In this document: piece by piece, positions 1 to 8,566 of the stretch
Layout of the letters: every line of letters begins with the position of its first letter
Position numbering within the stretch: the stretch's first letter is position 1
Source: JABURQ01 sp029243145
Lineage (GTDB): Bacteria > Planctomycetota > Planctomycetia > Planctomycetales > Planctomycetaceae
Direction: 5' to 3'
Length of the DNA stretch: 64,000 nucleotides
Assembly (NCBI GenBank): GCA_965660145.1
Contig: CBFHYX010000004.1
Location: forward strand, 1 to 64,000
The notes under the pieces: model-generated
What the model was told of the DNA's origin: nothing
Databases searched by the model: none
The model's input: the letters and a program-made list of their open reading frames with translations, nothing else
Position numbers and translations under genes: made by a program

Positions 1-100
1 GGTCGTTGGTTCTTCGGTCGTTGGTTCTTCGGTCGTTGGTTCTTCGGTCGTTGGTTCTTCGGTTGTTGGTTCTTCGGTTGTTGGTTCTTCGGTTGTTGGT
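1..100. repeat. 15-bp tandem repeat inside a coding region
   Basis: Six complete 15-bp units plus 10 bases of a seventh. The four units at the window edge are identical; the next two share a single C-to-T change. The period is a multiple of three, and on the minus strand each unit reads Thr-Thr-Glu-Glu-Pro, so copy number can change without breaking the frame. The array continues beyond the left edge, so total copy number is unknown. The near-identity of the units suggests recent expansion. Confidence 0.95.
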
Positions 101-597
101 GCAATCGACTCGCGGAGTTCTTCCGAATTGTTAGAGTCAAGTGGTCTCGATTCATGTAATCGGGAATCGATTGCAACGGGAGCAGGTTTGAGTTTATCGG
201 CGAGTTCTGGATACCCTTCCTTCTCAATCCATAAAATGATGGCCATTCGGCGATCCTCAAGCTTATGGGAATACTCGTCGATGTTACCGCTAAGATCTTG
301 GAGCGAGGCTCCTACGATGAGAACAACCAGTAACAAGACACTCGAGACGACGAGAATGATGATGAAGAGTGCGACCCAAGTTGAAAGCCTTTTTTTCTGT
401 AACCATTCCAGAGCGGGATAACAGATCACCGTTAGAAACAACGACGCCAAAAACGGGACAATCAATTCCTGCGCCGCCTTCATACCGGCCACGATAATTA
501 CAAACGCCGCCAGTCCCAAGAGCCAACTCATTGCGGGAGAGAGCCTGATGACGGGAACTTGCTCGCCTGAGTCGGCTTGCGAATGGGGATCAGTCAT
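1..597 (-). CDS. AI-2E family transporter, N-terminal part (runs off the left edge)
   Basis: Reading from an ATG at 597 toward position 1 gives 199 codons without a stop, so the 3' end lies outside the window. Residues about 22-60 and 70-105 are strongly hydrophobic, with an amphipathic stretch (YPALEWLQKK) between them, as in the N-terminal membrane segments of the AI-2E/YdgG/PerM permease family (PF01594). After them comes the hydrophilic region that precedes the central extracytoplasmic loop of the family, and from about residue 166 it becomes a pure TTEEP repeat. Such an acidic Thr/Pro repeat is not part of the usual family architecture. The substrate is unknown; members have been linked to autoinducer-2, Na+/H+ exchange or peptide export. 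Family assignment rests on the N-terminal third only. Confidence 0.72.
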   Translation of the reverse strand, partial: MTDPHSQADSGEQVPVIRLSPAMSWLLGLAAFVIIVAGMKAAQELIVPFLASLFLTVICYPALEWLQKKRLSTWVALFIIILVVSSVLLLVVLIVGASLQDLSGNIDEYSHKLEDRRMAIILWIEKEGYPELADKLKPAPVAIDSRLHESRPLDSNNSEELRESIAPTTEEPTTEEPTTEEPTTEEPTTEEPTTEEPTT

Positions 598-654
598 GGA
601 GACAGTGTTCAATCTTTAGGAATGTCGTCTTGATGTTCGAGTCAGTCGATCAGA

Positions 655-2082
655 TTACCACAATGGGTCGATCATTTCCTCGTTCATTTTCTTCCAACCA
701 TCAATCAGTTTTTCGAGTCGATCAGGATACTGTGACTTGAGGTTATCCTGTTCACCGATGTCGGCTCGTAAATTGTAAAGTTCCCAGTCGCCATTTTTGC
801 CACGATGCGGGTTACGGACCGCTTTCCAGTCGCCCGCGCGAAAGGCCGATTTCTCCATGCTTCTCCAGAAGAGTGCTTCGTGGGGAACGCCCGGCTGAGT
901 CGCGTTCAAATAGGGAAGCAAATTGACGCCGTCCAAGGGCTTGTTTCGCGGAATTGTGGCTCCCGCAAGTTCACTCATCGTGGCATAAATGTCGAGGGAA
1001 ATGACCGGCTCGCGATAGTCTTCTCCGGCAGGTAAATGATTGGTCCATTGCATCAGAAAAGGAACACGAATCCCGCCTTCGTGGACGTGTCCTTTTTCGC
1101 CGCGAAGTGGTCCGTTGTCGGAGGTTAATTCGCGAGTGGGACCGCCGTTATCGCTGATAAAGACAATCAAAGTGCGTTCGGAGAGTTTCAGTGTGTTGAC
1201 CGTGTTCAGCACTTCGCCCACGCTGTCGTCCAAGTTGGCAAGCATGGCTGCGAAGATGCGACGGTGGATATCTTCAATGTGCGCAACCTTTTTCATGTAC
1301 TTTTCAGCCCCTTGCAGCGGGCTGTGGACCGCGTTGTAGGCCAGGCACAAAAAGAAGGGGCGTTCCTGATTTCGGTCGATGAAGTCGACCGCTTCTCGTG
1401 TGAAGGCGTCGGTCAAATATTCTTGTTCGTTGACCGGTTGCCCGCCGCGATAGATGGGATTGTCGGCATCGTAATCGGGTTCGTTGTAGCCCATGTGCGA
1501 GGAGAGAACGAGTTGACCGTCTTTGCTGATCCAGCGTCCCTGTTCAGCAAATGGTAATCTTTTACGACGCAACATCGTGGTGACGCCGGAGTAGGGGGGA
1601 GGCACGAAGTAATGCCCTTCGTGCATAAATCCGAAAAACTCATCGAAGCCATTTCGGAACGGATGATATGGGGCGGCTCCTCCGAGATGCCACTTGCCCA
1701 CTAATCCTGTTGCATATCCACGATCCTGGAGCATTTCGGCGAGAGTGATCTCCTCTTTCGGTAAGCCGATGTTGGGGTCTTCATTCTTCTCGCCAATGGG
1801 GTTTCGTTCGTAGCCAAAACGGGTTTGATAGCGGCCGGTCATCAAACCGGCTCGCGATGAACTACAAAATGGCCCCGTGACATAGCCATCCGTAAAGCGA
1901 ACGCCATTTTTCGCAATCGAGTCGATGTGGTGTGTCGGGATTTGATCGTTCCCCTGACAACCCAATTCTCCATAGCCGAGGTCGTCGGCAATGAGCAGGA
2001 TCAGATTGGGAGACGCGGGAGTTTCCGCGGAAACGATTGGTGAGACCAACAGGCCAATGAAAACGGGGATCAAACAGCGCAT
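655..2082 (-). CDS. exported sulfatase (arylsulfatase family, formylglycine type)
   Basis: Hydrolyses sulfate esters, probably on sulfated polysaccharides, outside the cytoplasm. A signal peptide covers residues 1-19 (cut near VSAE). Visible alkaline-phosphatase-fold landmarks are the metal-binding DD at 33-34, the active-site Cys73 in CSSSRAGLMTGR, K130/H132 in VGKWHLG, H253 in AVHSP and the D311-N312 pair. At 475 residues the length is normal. Cys73 should be converted to formylglycine, but the third position of the CxPSR/CxASR core is Ser (CSSSR), which is unusual. A GAGG ribosome site lies 8 bases before the ATG. The neighbour downstream on the same strand is the SMP-30-like gene upstream of it in transcription order, so the two may be co-transcribed. 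The sulfate ester substrate cannot be read from the sequence. Confidence 0.95.
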   Translation of the reverse strand: MRCLIPVFIGLLVSPIVSAETPASPNLILLIADDLGYGELGCQGNDQIPTHHIDSIAKNGVRFTDGYVTGPFCSSSRAGLMTGRYQTRFGYERNPIGEKNEDPNIGLPKEEITLAEMLQDRGYATGLVGKWHLGGAAPYHPFRNGFDEFFGFMHEGHYFVPPPYSGVTTMLRRKRLPFAEQGRWISKDGQLVLSSHMGYNEPDYDADNPIYRGGQPVNEQEYLTDAFTREAVDFIDRNQERPFFLCLAYNAVHSPLQGAEKYMKKVAHIEDIHRRIFAAMLANLDDSVGEVLNTVNTLKLSERTLIVFISDNGGPTRELTSDNGPLRGEKGHVHEGGIRVPFLMQWTNHLPAGEDYREPVISLDIYATMSELAGATIPRNKPLDGVNLLPYLNATQPGVPHEALFWRSMEKSAFRAGDWKAVRNPHRGKNGDWELYNLRADIGEQDNLKSQYPDRLEKLIDGWKKMNEEMIDPLW

Positions 2083-2118
2083 ATTGACGAACCTCGAAAA
2101 AACACTGGGCTTGAAAAG

Positions 2119-3039
2119 TTATTTGCCCGGAAACTGATGGCCGGTCGCATTCATTTTGACCGTGTAAAGACTTTTGCGAGCGGTCACATACAGAGTGTGA
2201 TTCCCTTCGCCACCGAAGGTGACGTTGGCGGGTTGTTCAGGGAGTTCGATGATGGTCAGCAGTTTTCCTGCGGGATTGTAAACTTGAAGTCCCAGTCCGG
2301 TTGTGATGTAGAGGTTTCCTTCGGTATCCACTGTCAGCCCATCACCGCCACCTCCTGTTTGACCTTCTTTTTGTTGGAGTTTGCAGAACAGTTTTCCTTT
2401 ACCGAGTTTACCGGGAGAGTTCACGGGATAGGCTATCATCTCGGATTGCATACTGGGGATGACGTAGAGAGTCTTTTCATCAGGAGAAAGAATGACGCCG
2501 TTCGGAGCTTTCAGGTCGTCGAGCAGACGTGTGACTTTGCCATCAGTCTTACGGTAATACACGGCGGTTTTCCCTTGAGGCAATGGTTCGGGTGCGCGGA
2601 AGTGAGGATCGGTGAAATAGATGCCGCCCGATTTGTCGATGACGAGATCGTTGGGGGCGTTGAATCGATTTCCTTTGTATTCCGAGGCGAGGGGAGTCAC
2701 TTTCTTGGTTTTGCGATCAATGGTGATCAATTGGCCGTCCATGGAACAGGCATACAATGTTCCGTCTGCCGTCGTCATCAATCCGTTGCAATGGCCGGCT
2801 GGTTCAAGGAAAACACTCAATTTCCCGTCGGTCGAGATTTCATAAATCCGGTCTGCGGGGATATCGGTGAAATAGATCGTGCCGTCCGGCGTTTTGGTCG
2901 GACCTTCCGTGAATTGAAAGTCGGTGTGCAGCTTTTGGATCTTGCCGATTGGTCCCAGATCGGCGAGCGGTTCGGCTGAGAGTCCGACTGTCGTTAATAG
3001 GAATGTCAGACAATAGGCAATCAGGACTGGTCGTTTCAT
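2119..3039 (-). CDS. exported SMP-30/gluconolactonase/LRE-like beta-propeller protein
   Basis: About 306 residues from the ATG at 3039, chosen because GGAG sits at good spacing and a clear signal peptide follows (MKRPVLIAYCLTFLL to LSAEP). An in-frame start 45 bases upstream would put a hydrophilic tail before the signal. Blades show the SMP-30 pattern: FTEGPTKTPDGTIYFTDIPADRIY, CNGLMTTADGTLYAC, NAPNDLVIDKSGGIYFTDP and APNGVILSPDEKTLYV. The conserved acidic and Asn residues (E of FTEGP, N of APNDL, N and D of PNGVILSPD) that bind the divalent metal are present. The family hydrolyses sugar lactones such as gluconolactone; the true substrate is unknown. It ends 36 bases before the sulfatase start, so an operon with the sulfatase for extracellular sugar breakdown is likely. 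Confidence 0.9.
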   Translation of the reverse strand: MKRPVLIAYCLTFLLTTVGLSAEPLADLGPIGKIQKLHTDFQFTEGPTKTPDGTIYFTDIPADRIYEISTDGKLSVFLEPAGHCNGLMTTADGTLYACSMDGQLITIDRKTKKVTPLASEYKGNRFNAPNDLVIDKSGGIYFTDPHFRAPEPLPQGKTAVYYRKTDGKVTRLLDDLKAPNGVILSPDEKTLYVIPSMQSEMIAYPVNSPGKLGKGKLFCKLQQKEGQTGGGGDGLTVDTEGNLYITTGLGLQVYNPAGKLLTIIELPEQPANVTFGGEGNHTLYVTARKSLYTVKMNATGHQFPGK

Positions 3040-3220
3040 GATGTTCTCCGAGAGTGTGGAATTCTGCGAATTCCTGAAATTCATAGAAAGAAAATGAGTT
3101 TGAAAAGCTGTTCTGCCACTCTCTCTGGTTTATCATGACACACTGTGAAAATCGAGAGACTATTCAGGAAAGTTTTCGCCGGATCGCCGAGTCCGGTCAC
3201 TCATCAAGGATGTGCGAAGC

Positions 3221-4465
3221 ATGAAAGCTGAGATTATCGCCGTGGGGAGCGAGCTGACAAACGGAGCCAAGCTCGACACAAACAGTCAATGGCTGAGCAC
3301 GGAACTTTCTGCACGCGGGATTGAAGTGATCTATCACACGGCTGTGGCGGATTCGATGGATTTGATGGTTTGGTCGTTGCGCGTCGCTTTAAGGCGTGCG
3401 CACTTAATTCTACTCACGGGTGGCTTAGGACCGACACTTGACGATATCACCCGCCAAGCGGTTGCCGAGCTTCTGCATGTGAGCCTCATCCTCGATAAAG
3501 ACTCCCTCAATCATGTCGAGCAGATGTTTCAAAAACGGGGACGCGAAATGCCGGCCCGTAATCGAGTTCAAGCGATGTTTCCCGCAGGAGCAGAGCCGTT
3601 AGTCAATCCGATTGGAACAGCACCCGGTATGTGGTGCGAAGTTCCCAAGCTGGATGCCGAATATCACGTTGCCATTGCCGCCATGCCGGGCGTTCCTTCG
3701 GAAATGAAAAAGATGTTTCTCGAACAGATCGTTCCCAGATTGCCGGTTGGCGAGAAGATCATTAAACGCGCGCGAGTCAATTGCTTTGGAGTGGGCGAGT
3801 CGGATTGCGAAGAACGTTTGGGGGAACTGACAGCCAGAGGCAATAACCCGGAAGTGGGAATCACCGTTCACGAGGCAACAATCACGTTACGCATCAATGC
3901 GGTCGGCGATTCGATCGACGAATGTGATCAGATGATTGCCGAAACAATACACGAGATCCACAAACGGCTCGAACATCTTGTCTATGGAGAAGAGGATGAA
4001 GAACTGGAGCATGTGGTTCTGCGTGCCTTGGCTGAACGTGGGCTTACGCTCTCGACAGTTGAGTCGGGTACGGGAGGATTGATGGCTCATCGATTAACGG
4101 ATGTCATCGAGCATTCCGAGTTTTATCACGGTGGAATCGTCATTCCGGGGGGGAGCAAACATTGGGAACTCTTGGGATTTCCTGAAAACTGGTTTCTGTC
4201 CAACTCAGTCGCCTCGGCAGTAACGGCTCTCGAAATGGCGCGTCGCTGCCGCCAAAACTTTGATACCGATTGCGCACTCGCCGTCACAGAATCTTCCCCG
4301 TCAGATGCTTCGGACGACGTTCCGCCAACAGCCTATGTCGCACTTTCCACTCCCGAGGGAGAGAGTGTGGTGCCGCATCAATTGCTGGGGGATCGCTCGT
4401 TCCTGAAAAGTCGTGCCGCGAAAGCCGCACTGAATCTCTTGCGACTTCACTTGTCGCAGCCATAA
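3221..4465 (+). CDS. cinA: CinA-like protein with a degenerate PncC domain
   Basis: 414 residues from the ATG at 3221, preceded by AAGGA. The N-terminal half is the MoaB/MogA-like domain (EIIAVGSELTNG, then LTGGLGPTLDDITRQAVAELL), as in CinA/COG1058 proteins that hydrolyse ADP-ribose-type pyrophosphates. The C-terminal part matches the PncC nicotinamide-nucleotide deamidase fold in layout only: the usual AESCTGG is VESGTGG, the YSN segment is IPGGSK, and the TGIAGPGGG loop is TESSPSDAS. The amidase activity is therefore probably lost. No neighbour on the same strand is close. Its stop codon overlaps the terminator of the convergent gene. Confidence 0.92.
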   Translation: MKAEIIAVGSELTNGAKLDTNSQWLSTELSARGIEVIYHTAVADSMDLMVWSLRVALRRAHLILLTGGLGPTLDDITRQAVAELLHVSLILDKDSLNHVEQMFQKRGREMPARNRVQAMFPAGAEPLVNPIGTAPGMWCEVPKLDAEYHVAIAAMPGVPSEMKKMFLEQIVPRLPVGEKIIKRARVNCFGVGESDCEERLGELTARGNNPEVGITVHEATITLRINAVGDSIDECDQMIAETIHEIHKRLEHLVYGEEDEELEHVVLRALAERGLTLSTVESGTGGLMAHRLTDVIEHSEFYHGGIVIPGGSKHWELLGFPENWFLSNSVASAVTALEMARRCRQNFDTDCALAVTESSPSDASDDVPPTAYVALSTPEGESVVPHQLLGDRSFLKSRAAKAALNLLRLHLSQP

Positions 4466-4499
4466 AAAAACGATCACGTGGCAAGTGCCGACGTGATCG
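4464..4499 (-). terminator. rho-independent terminator for the 4532-5359 gene
   Basis: Arms at 4471-4479 and 4491-4499 are perfectly complementary over 9 bp and are followed, in minus-strand direction, by seven T (plus-strand A at 4464-4470). The T run overlaps the cinA stop codon. Plus-strand sequence after the stem is not T-rich, so it should act in one direction only. Confidence 0.85.
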
Positions 4500-4531
4500 C
4501 TAATTCAGGGACTATTCAGGATTCGAGACTC

Positions 4532-5359
4532 TCAGCTTCCTCCAGAACCATAGCCAGGTCCGGCGCTACTTGGGTAAGTGATGCGAGGAAGTGGTTGACT
4601 TTGTAGCTCTCCACGACGAATGGAGTCGACTTCTTGAGCCGGACGACCGTACGCCGTTGTGTTTCGGAAGACCACTGAAGGTGGTTGCTCCCCAGCCGTC
4701 AAGCGACCGGCAACTTGTGTGACGGCTGCCATCCGAAGATCGTTGGAGCCGGCTTTCGCAGACGTTTGCAGATACAAAGTGCGGTACTGTATCGGTGCAT
4801 TCTCGAGAATCCATTTGATATGCATATTACCGGCATCGGTGAGTTCGTTGGAATCGGTATCGAAGTGATACTCATACACTGTGGTTGCATCTTGCCAACC
4901 TTTTTGTTGGTGAGCATCGATCATGTTGTTGACTGAATTTCGAGACCAGACATCATAGGGGTAAGGCCAGTAGTGGGCCGCGTGAAAGCGGTGAATCATA
5001 TGAGGTTTGGGACCAGTTGGACGAGGTTCAGCGGGCCACATCTTGCCTTTGTAGCATTTCTGTCGTTGGCCGATGGGAAGTTGCCCACGCAGATAATAAT
5101 CTTCTTTTGACCAGCGTCTGACACCGGGGATTTGATCTTCTTTTTTGACGAAATCGGGAGCCATCCAGTAAGGGAGCAATCCCCATTTGTGATGACAATC
5201 ATCACAATAGTCACCTTGACCTGATCCATTTTGGCACTGCTGACACGCCTGCCCATTGACGCAAGTATCACATCGTTCTTGTGCTTCGGCGACTGATGAG
5301 AAGCTACTGATGAGCATTACAAAAGCGGCAGCAAACAGGGATTTTGAAAATCCGGTCAT
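4532..5359 (-). CDS. exported Cys-rich hypothetical protein
   Basis: 275 residues from the ATG at 5359, which has AAGGGA 7 bases upstream and opens a signal peptide (MTGFSKSLFAAAFVMLISSF to VAEAQ). The mature N-terminus carries three CxxC pairs within about 25 residues (CDTC, CQQC, CDDCHH), the last also fitting a CxxCH haem c site; a zinc or iron-sulfur knuckle is equally possible. The rest is rich in Trp, Tyr, His and Pro and has a conserved-looking segment with HFDTDSNELTDAGNMHIKWIL, which resembles the beta-alpha start of OmpA-type or sporulation-related surface domains only weakly. The C-terminus is Gly/Ser-rich. I do not recognise a named family. It has its own terminator, so it is probably monocistronic. 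Confidence 0.75.
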   Translation of the reverse strand: MTGFSKSLFAAAFVMLISSFSSVAEAQERCDTCVNGQACQQCQNGSGQGDYCDDCHHKWGLLPYWMAPDFVKKEDQIPGVRRWSKEDYYLRGQLPIGQRQKCYKGKMWPAEPRPTGPKPHMIHRFHAAHYWPYPYDVWSRNSVNNMIDAHQQKGWQDATTVYEYHFDTDSNELTDAGNMHIKWILENAPIQYRTLYLQTSAKAGSNDLRMAAVTQVAGRLTAGEQPPSVVFRNTTAYGRPAQEVDSIRRGELQSQPLPRITYPSSAGPGYGSGGS

Positions 5360-5598
5360 GACATGGTCCCTTCGGGTTACATCGGTTTTGTGCATTGGTT
5401 CCATCCTCTTTCTGCGCAGGATTCTTATTTTTCAACAATGCACTAAAAGTTTTATCGGCACCGATCACCAGAAATCATCACTACGAATGCGCTCTCGGCA
5501 GTGCGCGATTCAAGATCAGTTTTGTCGCGCGAAGCGTTGTCGCGATTTTCGCTGTAAGCGTTGTGATGGGAAGCATTTGACGAACTTAGGGTTGTTCC

Positions 5599-5913
5599 CT
5601 ATGTGTCTGAGAAAATTACGAAGATTTCCTGATCCACAACTTCAACTTCGTAGGGCGTTTGCCTTATTTGAGGAGTCAGGCAATGTTGACCAGTGCGTGT
5701 GTCGAATTGCCAACCATGCCACGGACAGGTCACAATGCCGTCGAGACAGGCTCCCTGACCAAGTGGACCACCCGCGTGAGGGCAGATACCGTCCAAGGCG
5801 ACAATCTCTCCTTCGACGCGAAACAGACCGATGATTTTTCCTTCGAGGACCACTTCCAGGCCGTGGTCTTCGGAGATTTCATCGATAGATGCGGCTCGTA
5901 CTCGATGGCTCAT
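5599..5913 (-). CDS. Rieske [2Fe-2S] ferredoxin-like protein
   Basis: 104 residues forming a single Rieske domain. The cluster ligands are plain: C44-P-H46 in CPHAGGPLGQG and C63-P-W-H66 in CPWHGWQFD. There is no signal peptide or membrane segment, so it is a soluble small electron carrier of the NirD/BphF type and not a cytochrome bc subunit. The family passes electrons to oxygenases or reductases; no such partner gene is adjacent. The start follows the LpxL-like gene on the same strand by 27 bases, so it is likely the second gene of that operon. Its partner is unknown. Confidence 0.93.
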   Translation of the reverse strand: MSHRVRAASIDEISEDHGLEVVLEGKIIGLFRVEGEIVALDGICPHAGGPLGQGACLDGIVTCPWHGWQFDTRTGQHCLTPQIRQTPYEVEVVDQEIFVIFSDT

Positions 5914-5940
5914 TCTTATCCGTTCCTACGTGAATATTGT

Positions 5941-6921
5941 TCAAGCGGCCTCAGTCTGTTTGCGTTTTTCGTCTTTGAGTCGCTTCTTGAGTTCTCGACG
6001 AGATGGTTGGATCTTCCAGCGTCGATGGACCCAGAAGTATTGCTCGGGTGACTTTCGAATGGCCGTTTCGAGAGCTGTGGTGTAACGCTGTGTGATTTGT
6101 TCGATGGCATCCGTACCCTCGTAATCTCTCGGGTCAATCAAATCGGTCATGCCGACTTCAAACCGCGACCATTTCCCGTTAATAAAGTCATCTTCTAAGC
6201 GGCGGGTGTAGGCGACCATCAATACGGCATCATACTGCATGGCCAATAACGCGATGGACTTCATCGTGGAAACTGGCCTGCCAAAAAAATCAACCAGTAT
6301 TCCCTTCCGACCGGCTGCCTGATCACCCAGCAGTCCAAGAATGCCTTTCTTTTCCATGTATTGGGTCATCTCGGTCGAGCCACCTTCTTTAGAGATGAGT
6401 GCATGGCCGGTACTGCGTCGAAATCGGGCAAACCAATTGTGTAGATAAGGGTTATCCAAATCCCGAGCGACGGCAGCCATCGGGAAATCAAACATTCCAA
6501 ACGAGCAGTTACCGATTTCCCAGTTGCCAAAATGCCCGCCAAGGAGAATGACGGGTCGCCCTGAACAGGCAGTCCGCACAGCCCAAGCCGACTGTGGGAA
6601 GGTCATATATTCATAAAAATTCTCTAATCGCATTTTGCGAGGAGCCTGAACAATTTCAGCCACCATGCGAAACAGGTGCAACCACATTTTGTAAATCGTC
6701 TGTTCGATCTTTTTGTCAGTCATTTCTCCAGGAAATGCCTGACGCAAGTTCTCTTCCGCCACGGCATATCGAGTCAGTTTTTTAGGAAGCACAAACGTAA
6801 AAATGTAAGCCAATCCACGCGCGAAAGCGACCGACTGCTTCCACGTCATCGCCTGCACGAAGCAGACGAGTACACGAAACACTGCGTATTCCAGCCAATG
6901 TCGAATTGCGACCCAGTTCAT
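5941..6921 (-). CDS. LpxL/LpxM-like lysophospholipid acyltransferase
   Basis: 326 residues, the usual length of the Kdo2-lipid A lauroyl/myristoyl acyltransferases (PF03279). An N-terminal membrane anchor (about 10-50) is followed by the HX4E catalytic motif H130-F-G-N-W-E135. Further family marks are KEGG, the substrate-pocket GDQAAGRKGILVDFFG and YFWVHRRWK near the C-terminus. It should transfer an acyl chain from acyl-ACP to a lipid A or other lipid acceptor at the inner face of the cytoplasmic membrane; planctomycetes are considered to make lipid A. Divergently transcribed from the PLP enzyme gene at 7029, so promoters for both lie in about 100 bases. The acceptor is inferred from the family. 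Confidence 0.92.
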   Translation of the reverse strand: MNWVAIRHWLEYAVFRVLVCFVQAMTWKQSVAFARGLAYIFTFVLPKKLTRYAVAEENLRQAFPGEMTDKKIEQTIYKMWLHLFRMVAEIVQAPRKMRLENFYEYMTFPQSAWAVRTACSGRPVILLGGHFGNWEIGNCSFGMFDFPMAAVARDLDNPYLHNWFARFRRSTGHALISKEGGSTEMTQYMEKKGILGLLGDQAAGRKGILVDFFGRPVSTMKSIALLAMQYDAVLMVAYTRRLEDDFINGKWSRFEVGMTDLIDPRDYEGTDAIEQITQRYTTALETAIRKSPEQYFWVHRRWKIQPSRRELKKRLKDEKRKQTEAA

Positions 6922-7028
6922 AGTTTGTGAATGTTCGTTCCTTTGCAGAATTTCGTCAACAGAGACTCCGAAATGATTTTAGGTTAAGATATAACGAGAT
7001 TCGAAAAATGACTCTACGAGGTGATTTT

Positions 7029-8216
7029 GTGACCGATTCGCTATCTCCATCTGATGACTCTGTGATCTCTGCTCGAGGAGGCTGGGCGAAGCCGTCAACC
7101 ACCCCTCCTAGCAATCCTCCCATTTATCAGACGACGGCCTTCGATCTTGAAGGGCTCGACCAGTTGGCCGAGGTCGTCTCGGGAGAGCAACACGGATACA
7201 TTTACACCCGTGACGGGAATCCGAATCAAGCCGCGTTTGCAGAGGATGTTGCTCGTCTCGAACACGCCGAAGAGGGGGTTGTCGGTGCGTCGGGAATGGG
7301 GGTGATCTCGGCTTTGGTGATGTCGCATTGCAAAACGGGCGATCATATTCTGGCCGCCCGTGTGTTGTATGGACGGACCGTACAACTTCTGCAACAGATG
7401 CAAAAATCTTTTGGTGTGGAAGTGACTTTCTTTGACGCGAACGATCCCGCTTCGCTGAGTGCGCTGATTCGTCCCGAAACAAAACTCTGCCTCTTGGAAG
7501 GGATCTCCAATCCGTTGATGGAGGTGGCCGATCTTCCTAAGATCATTGAGGCAGTCGGCAGCGTTCCGGTTGTCGTGGATAATACGTTCGCGACGCCGAT
7601 CCTTCAGAAGCCGATGGAGATGGGAGCCGCTGCCGTCGTACATTCCGCCTCCAAATATCTGAATGGACACGGCGATGTGATGATGGGCGTGATTGTTGGC
7701 AATAAGTATATCATCCGTCGAACACGCCAATTTCTTGCGTTATTCGGAGCGAATGGAAACCCTCTGGAAAGCTGGCTCGCTTCTCGTGGATTGAGAACTT
7801 TACCACTACGGATGAAACACGTCTCGCAAACGGCAATGACCTTAGCTGAATGGTTGGACTCTCATCCCAAAGTCGACAGAGTCTATTACCCAGGGCTGCC
7901 AAATCATCCTTCTCACAAAATTGCCGAGAGATTATTACCCCACGGTTTTGGAGGAATGTTGGCTTTTGATTTGACGAAAGGAAAAGCCGGCGTGAATCCA
8001 TTCATGAAATCGCTGCATGCAACGATTCCTTTTTCTCCGACGTTGGCGGATGCCAGAACAACGCTCTCCTATCCGACAGGCACCTCTCATAAATTTATGT
8101 CGGCTGAAGAGCGTGCGGAATACGGTATCGGTGATGGTCTTGTTCGCTTGTCGATGGGATTGGAAGACGCAGAGTCATTGCAGCGAGAACTGGAATCGGC
8201 TTTCAATCAATTGTGA
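7029..8216 (+). CDS. trans-sulfuration family PLP enzyme (cystathionine gamma-synthase / methionine gamma-lyase type)
   Basis: About 395 residues of the Cys/Met metabolism PLP family (PF01053). Landmarks are PPIYQTTAF, YTRDGNPN, the GASGM loop, DNTFATP and the Schiff-base lysine in SASKYLNGHGD (about residue 209). Substrate specificity among cystathionine beta/gamma-lyase, gamma-synthase, O-acylhomoserine sulfhydrylase and methionine gamma-lyase cannot be fixed by eye. I prefer the GTG at 7029 because GAGG lies 7 bases upstream and the product starts MTDSLSPSDD; an ATG at 7008 without a good ribosome site would add 7 residues. No methionine-pathway genes are nearby. Confidence 0.92.
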   Translation: MTDSLSPSDDSVISARGGWAKPSTTPPSNPPIYQTTAFDLEGLDQLAEVVSGEQHGYIYTRDGNPNQAAFAEDVARLEHAEEGVVGASGMGVISALVMSHCKTGDHILAARVLYGRTVQLLQQMQKSFGVEVTFFDANDPASLSALIRPETKLCLLEGISNPLMEVADLPKIIEAVGSVPVVVDNTFATPILQKPMEMGAAAVVHSASKYLNGHGDVMMGVIVGNKYIIRRTRQFLALFGANGNPLESWLASRGLRTLPLRMKHVSQTAMTLAEWLDSHPKVDRVYYPGLPNHPSHKIAERLLPHGFGGMLAFDLTKGKAGVNPFMKSLHATIPFSPTLADARTTLSYPTGTSHKFMSAEERAEYGIGDGLVRLSMGLEDAESLQRELESAFNQL

Positions 8217-8266
8217 TCTATGACAGGATAGAACAGATCGACCCCGTTATATACAGGAATACAATT

Positions 8267-8566
8267 ATGTCCATTCTAGAAATTCTCGTTCTGTTAGTCA
8301 TTTCGGGAGTTTGCGGGAGCATTGCACAGAGTCTCGTCGGGGCAACCCGCAGCGGCTGTCTGGCTTCAATCGCACTCGGTTTTATCGGTGCATTGATTGG
8401 AATCTGGATCGCCCGAGAACTCGATTTACCAGAGTATTTTCCGGTCCAGATTGGTGGGAAAGCATTCCCCGTCATCTGGTCGATTGTGGGAGCTTCACTC
8501 TTTTCGGCAATCTTGGCGTTACTGAGTGGAACTGGGCGTGGTAAAGATAAAACGCCGCGACCGTAA
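8267..8566 (+). CDS. GlsB/YeaQ/YmgE family small membrane protein
   Basis: 99 residues with three hydrophobic helices. Gly-rich segments resemble the transglycosylase-associated/GlsB family (PF04226), which is linked to envelope and alkaline stress: ISGVCGSIAQSLVG, IALGFIGALIGIWIA and VIWSIVGASLFSAILALL. The ATG at 8267 has AGGA at suitable spacing; an in-frame start 54 bases upstream overlaps the end of the PLP gene and adds only a hydrophilic lead. The stop abuts the stop of the convergent ABC gene with no bases between. Molecular function is unknown for the family. Confidence 0.85.
   Translation: MSILEILVLLVISGVCGSIAQSLVGATRSGCLASIALGFIGALIGIWIARELDLPEYFPVQIGGKAFPVIWSIVGASLFSAILALLSGTGRGKDKTPRP

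Noticed and set aside
1..100. CRISPR-like array at the left edge
   Set aside because: The units are contiguous 15-bp tandem repeats without spacers, and they are in frame within a coding sequence.
2137..2979. Long plus-strand open frame (280 codons)
   Set aside because: It is the antisense shadow of the SMP-30-like gene; it has no ribosome site or family resemblance.
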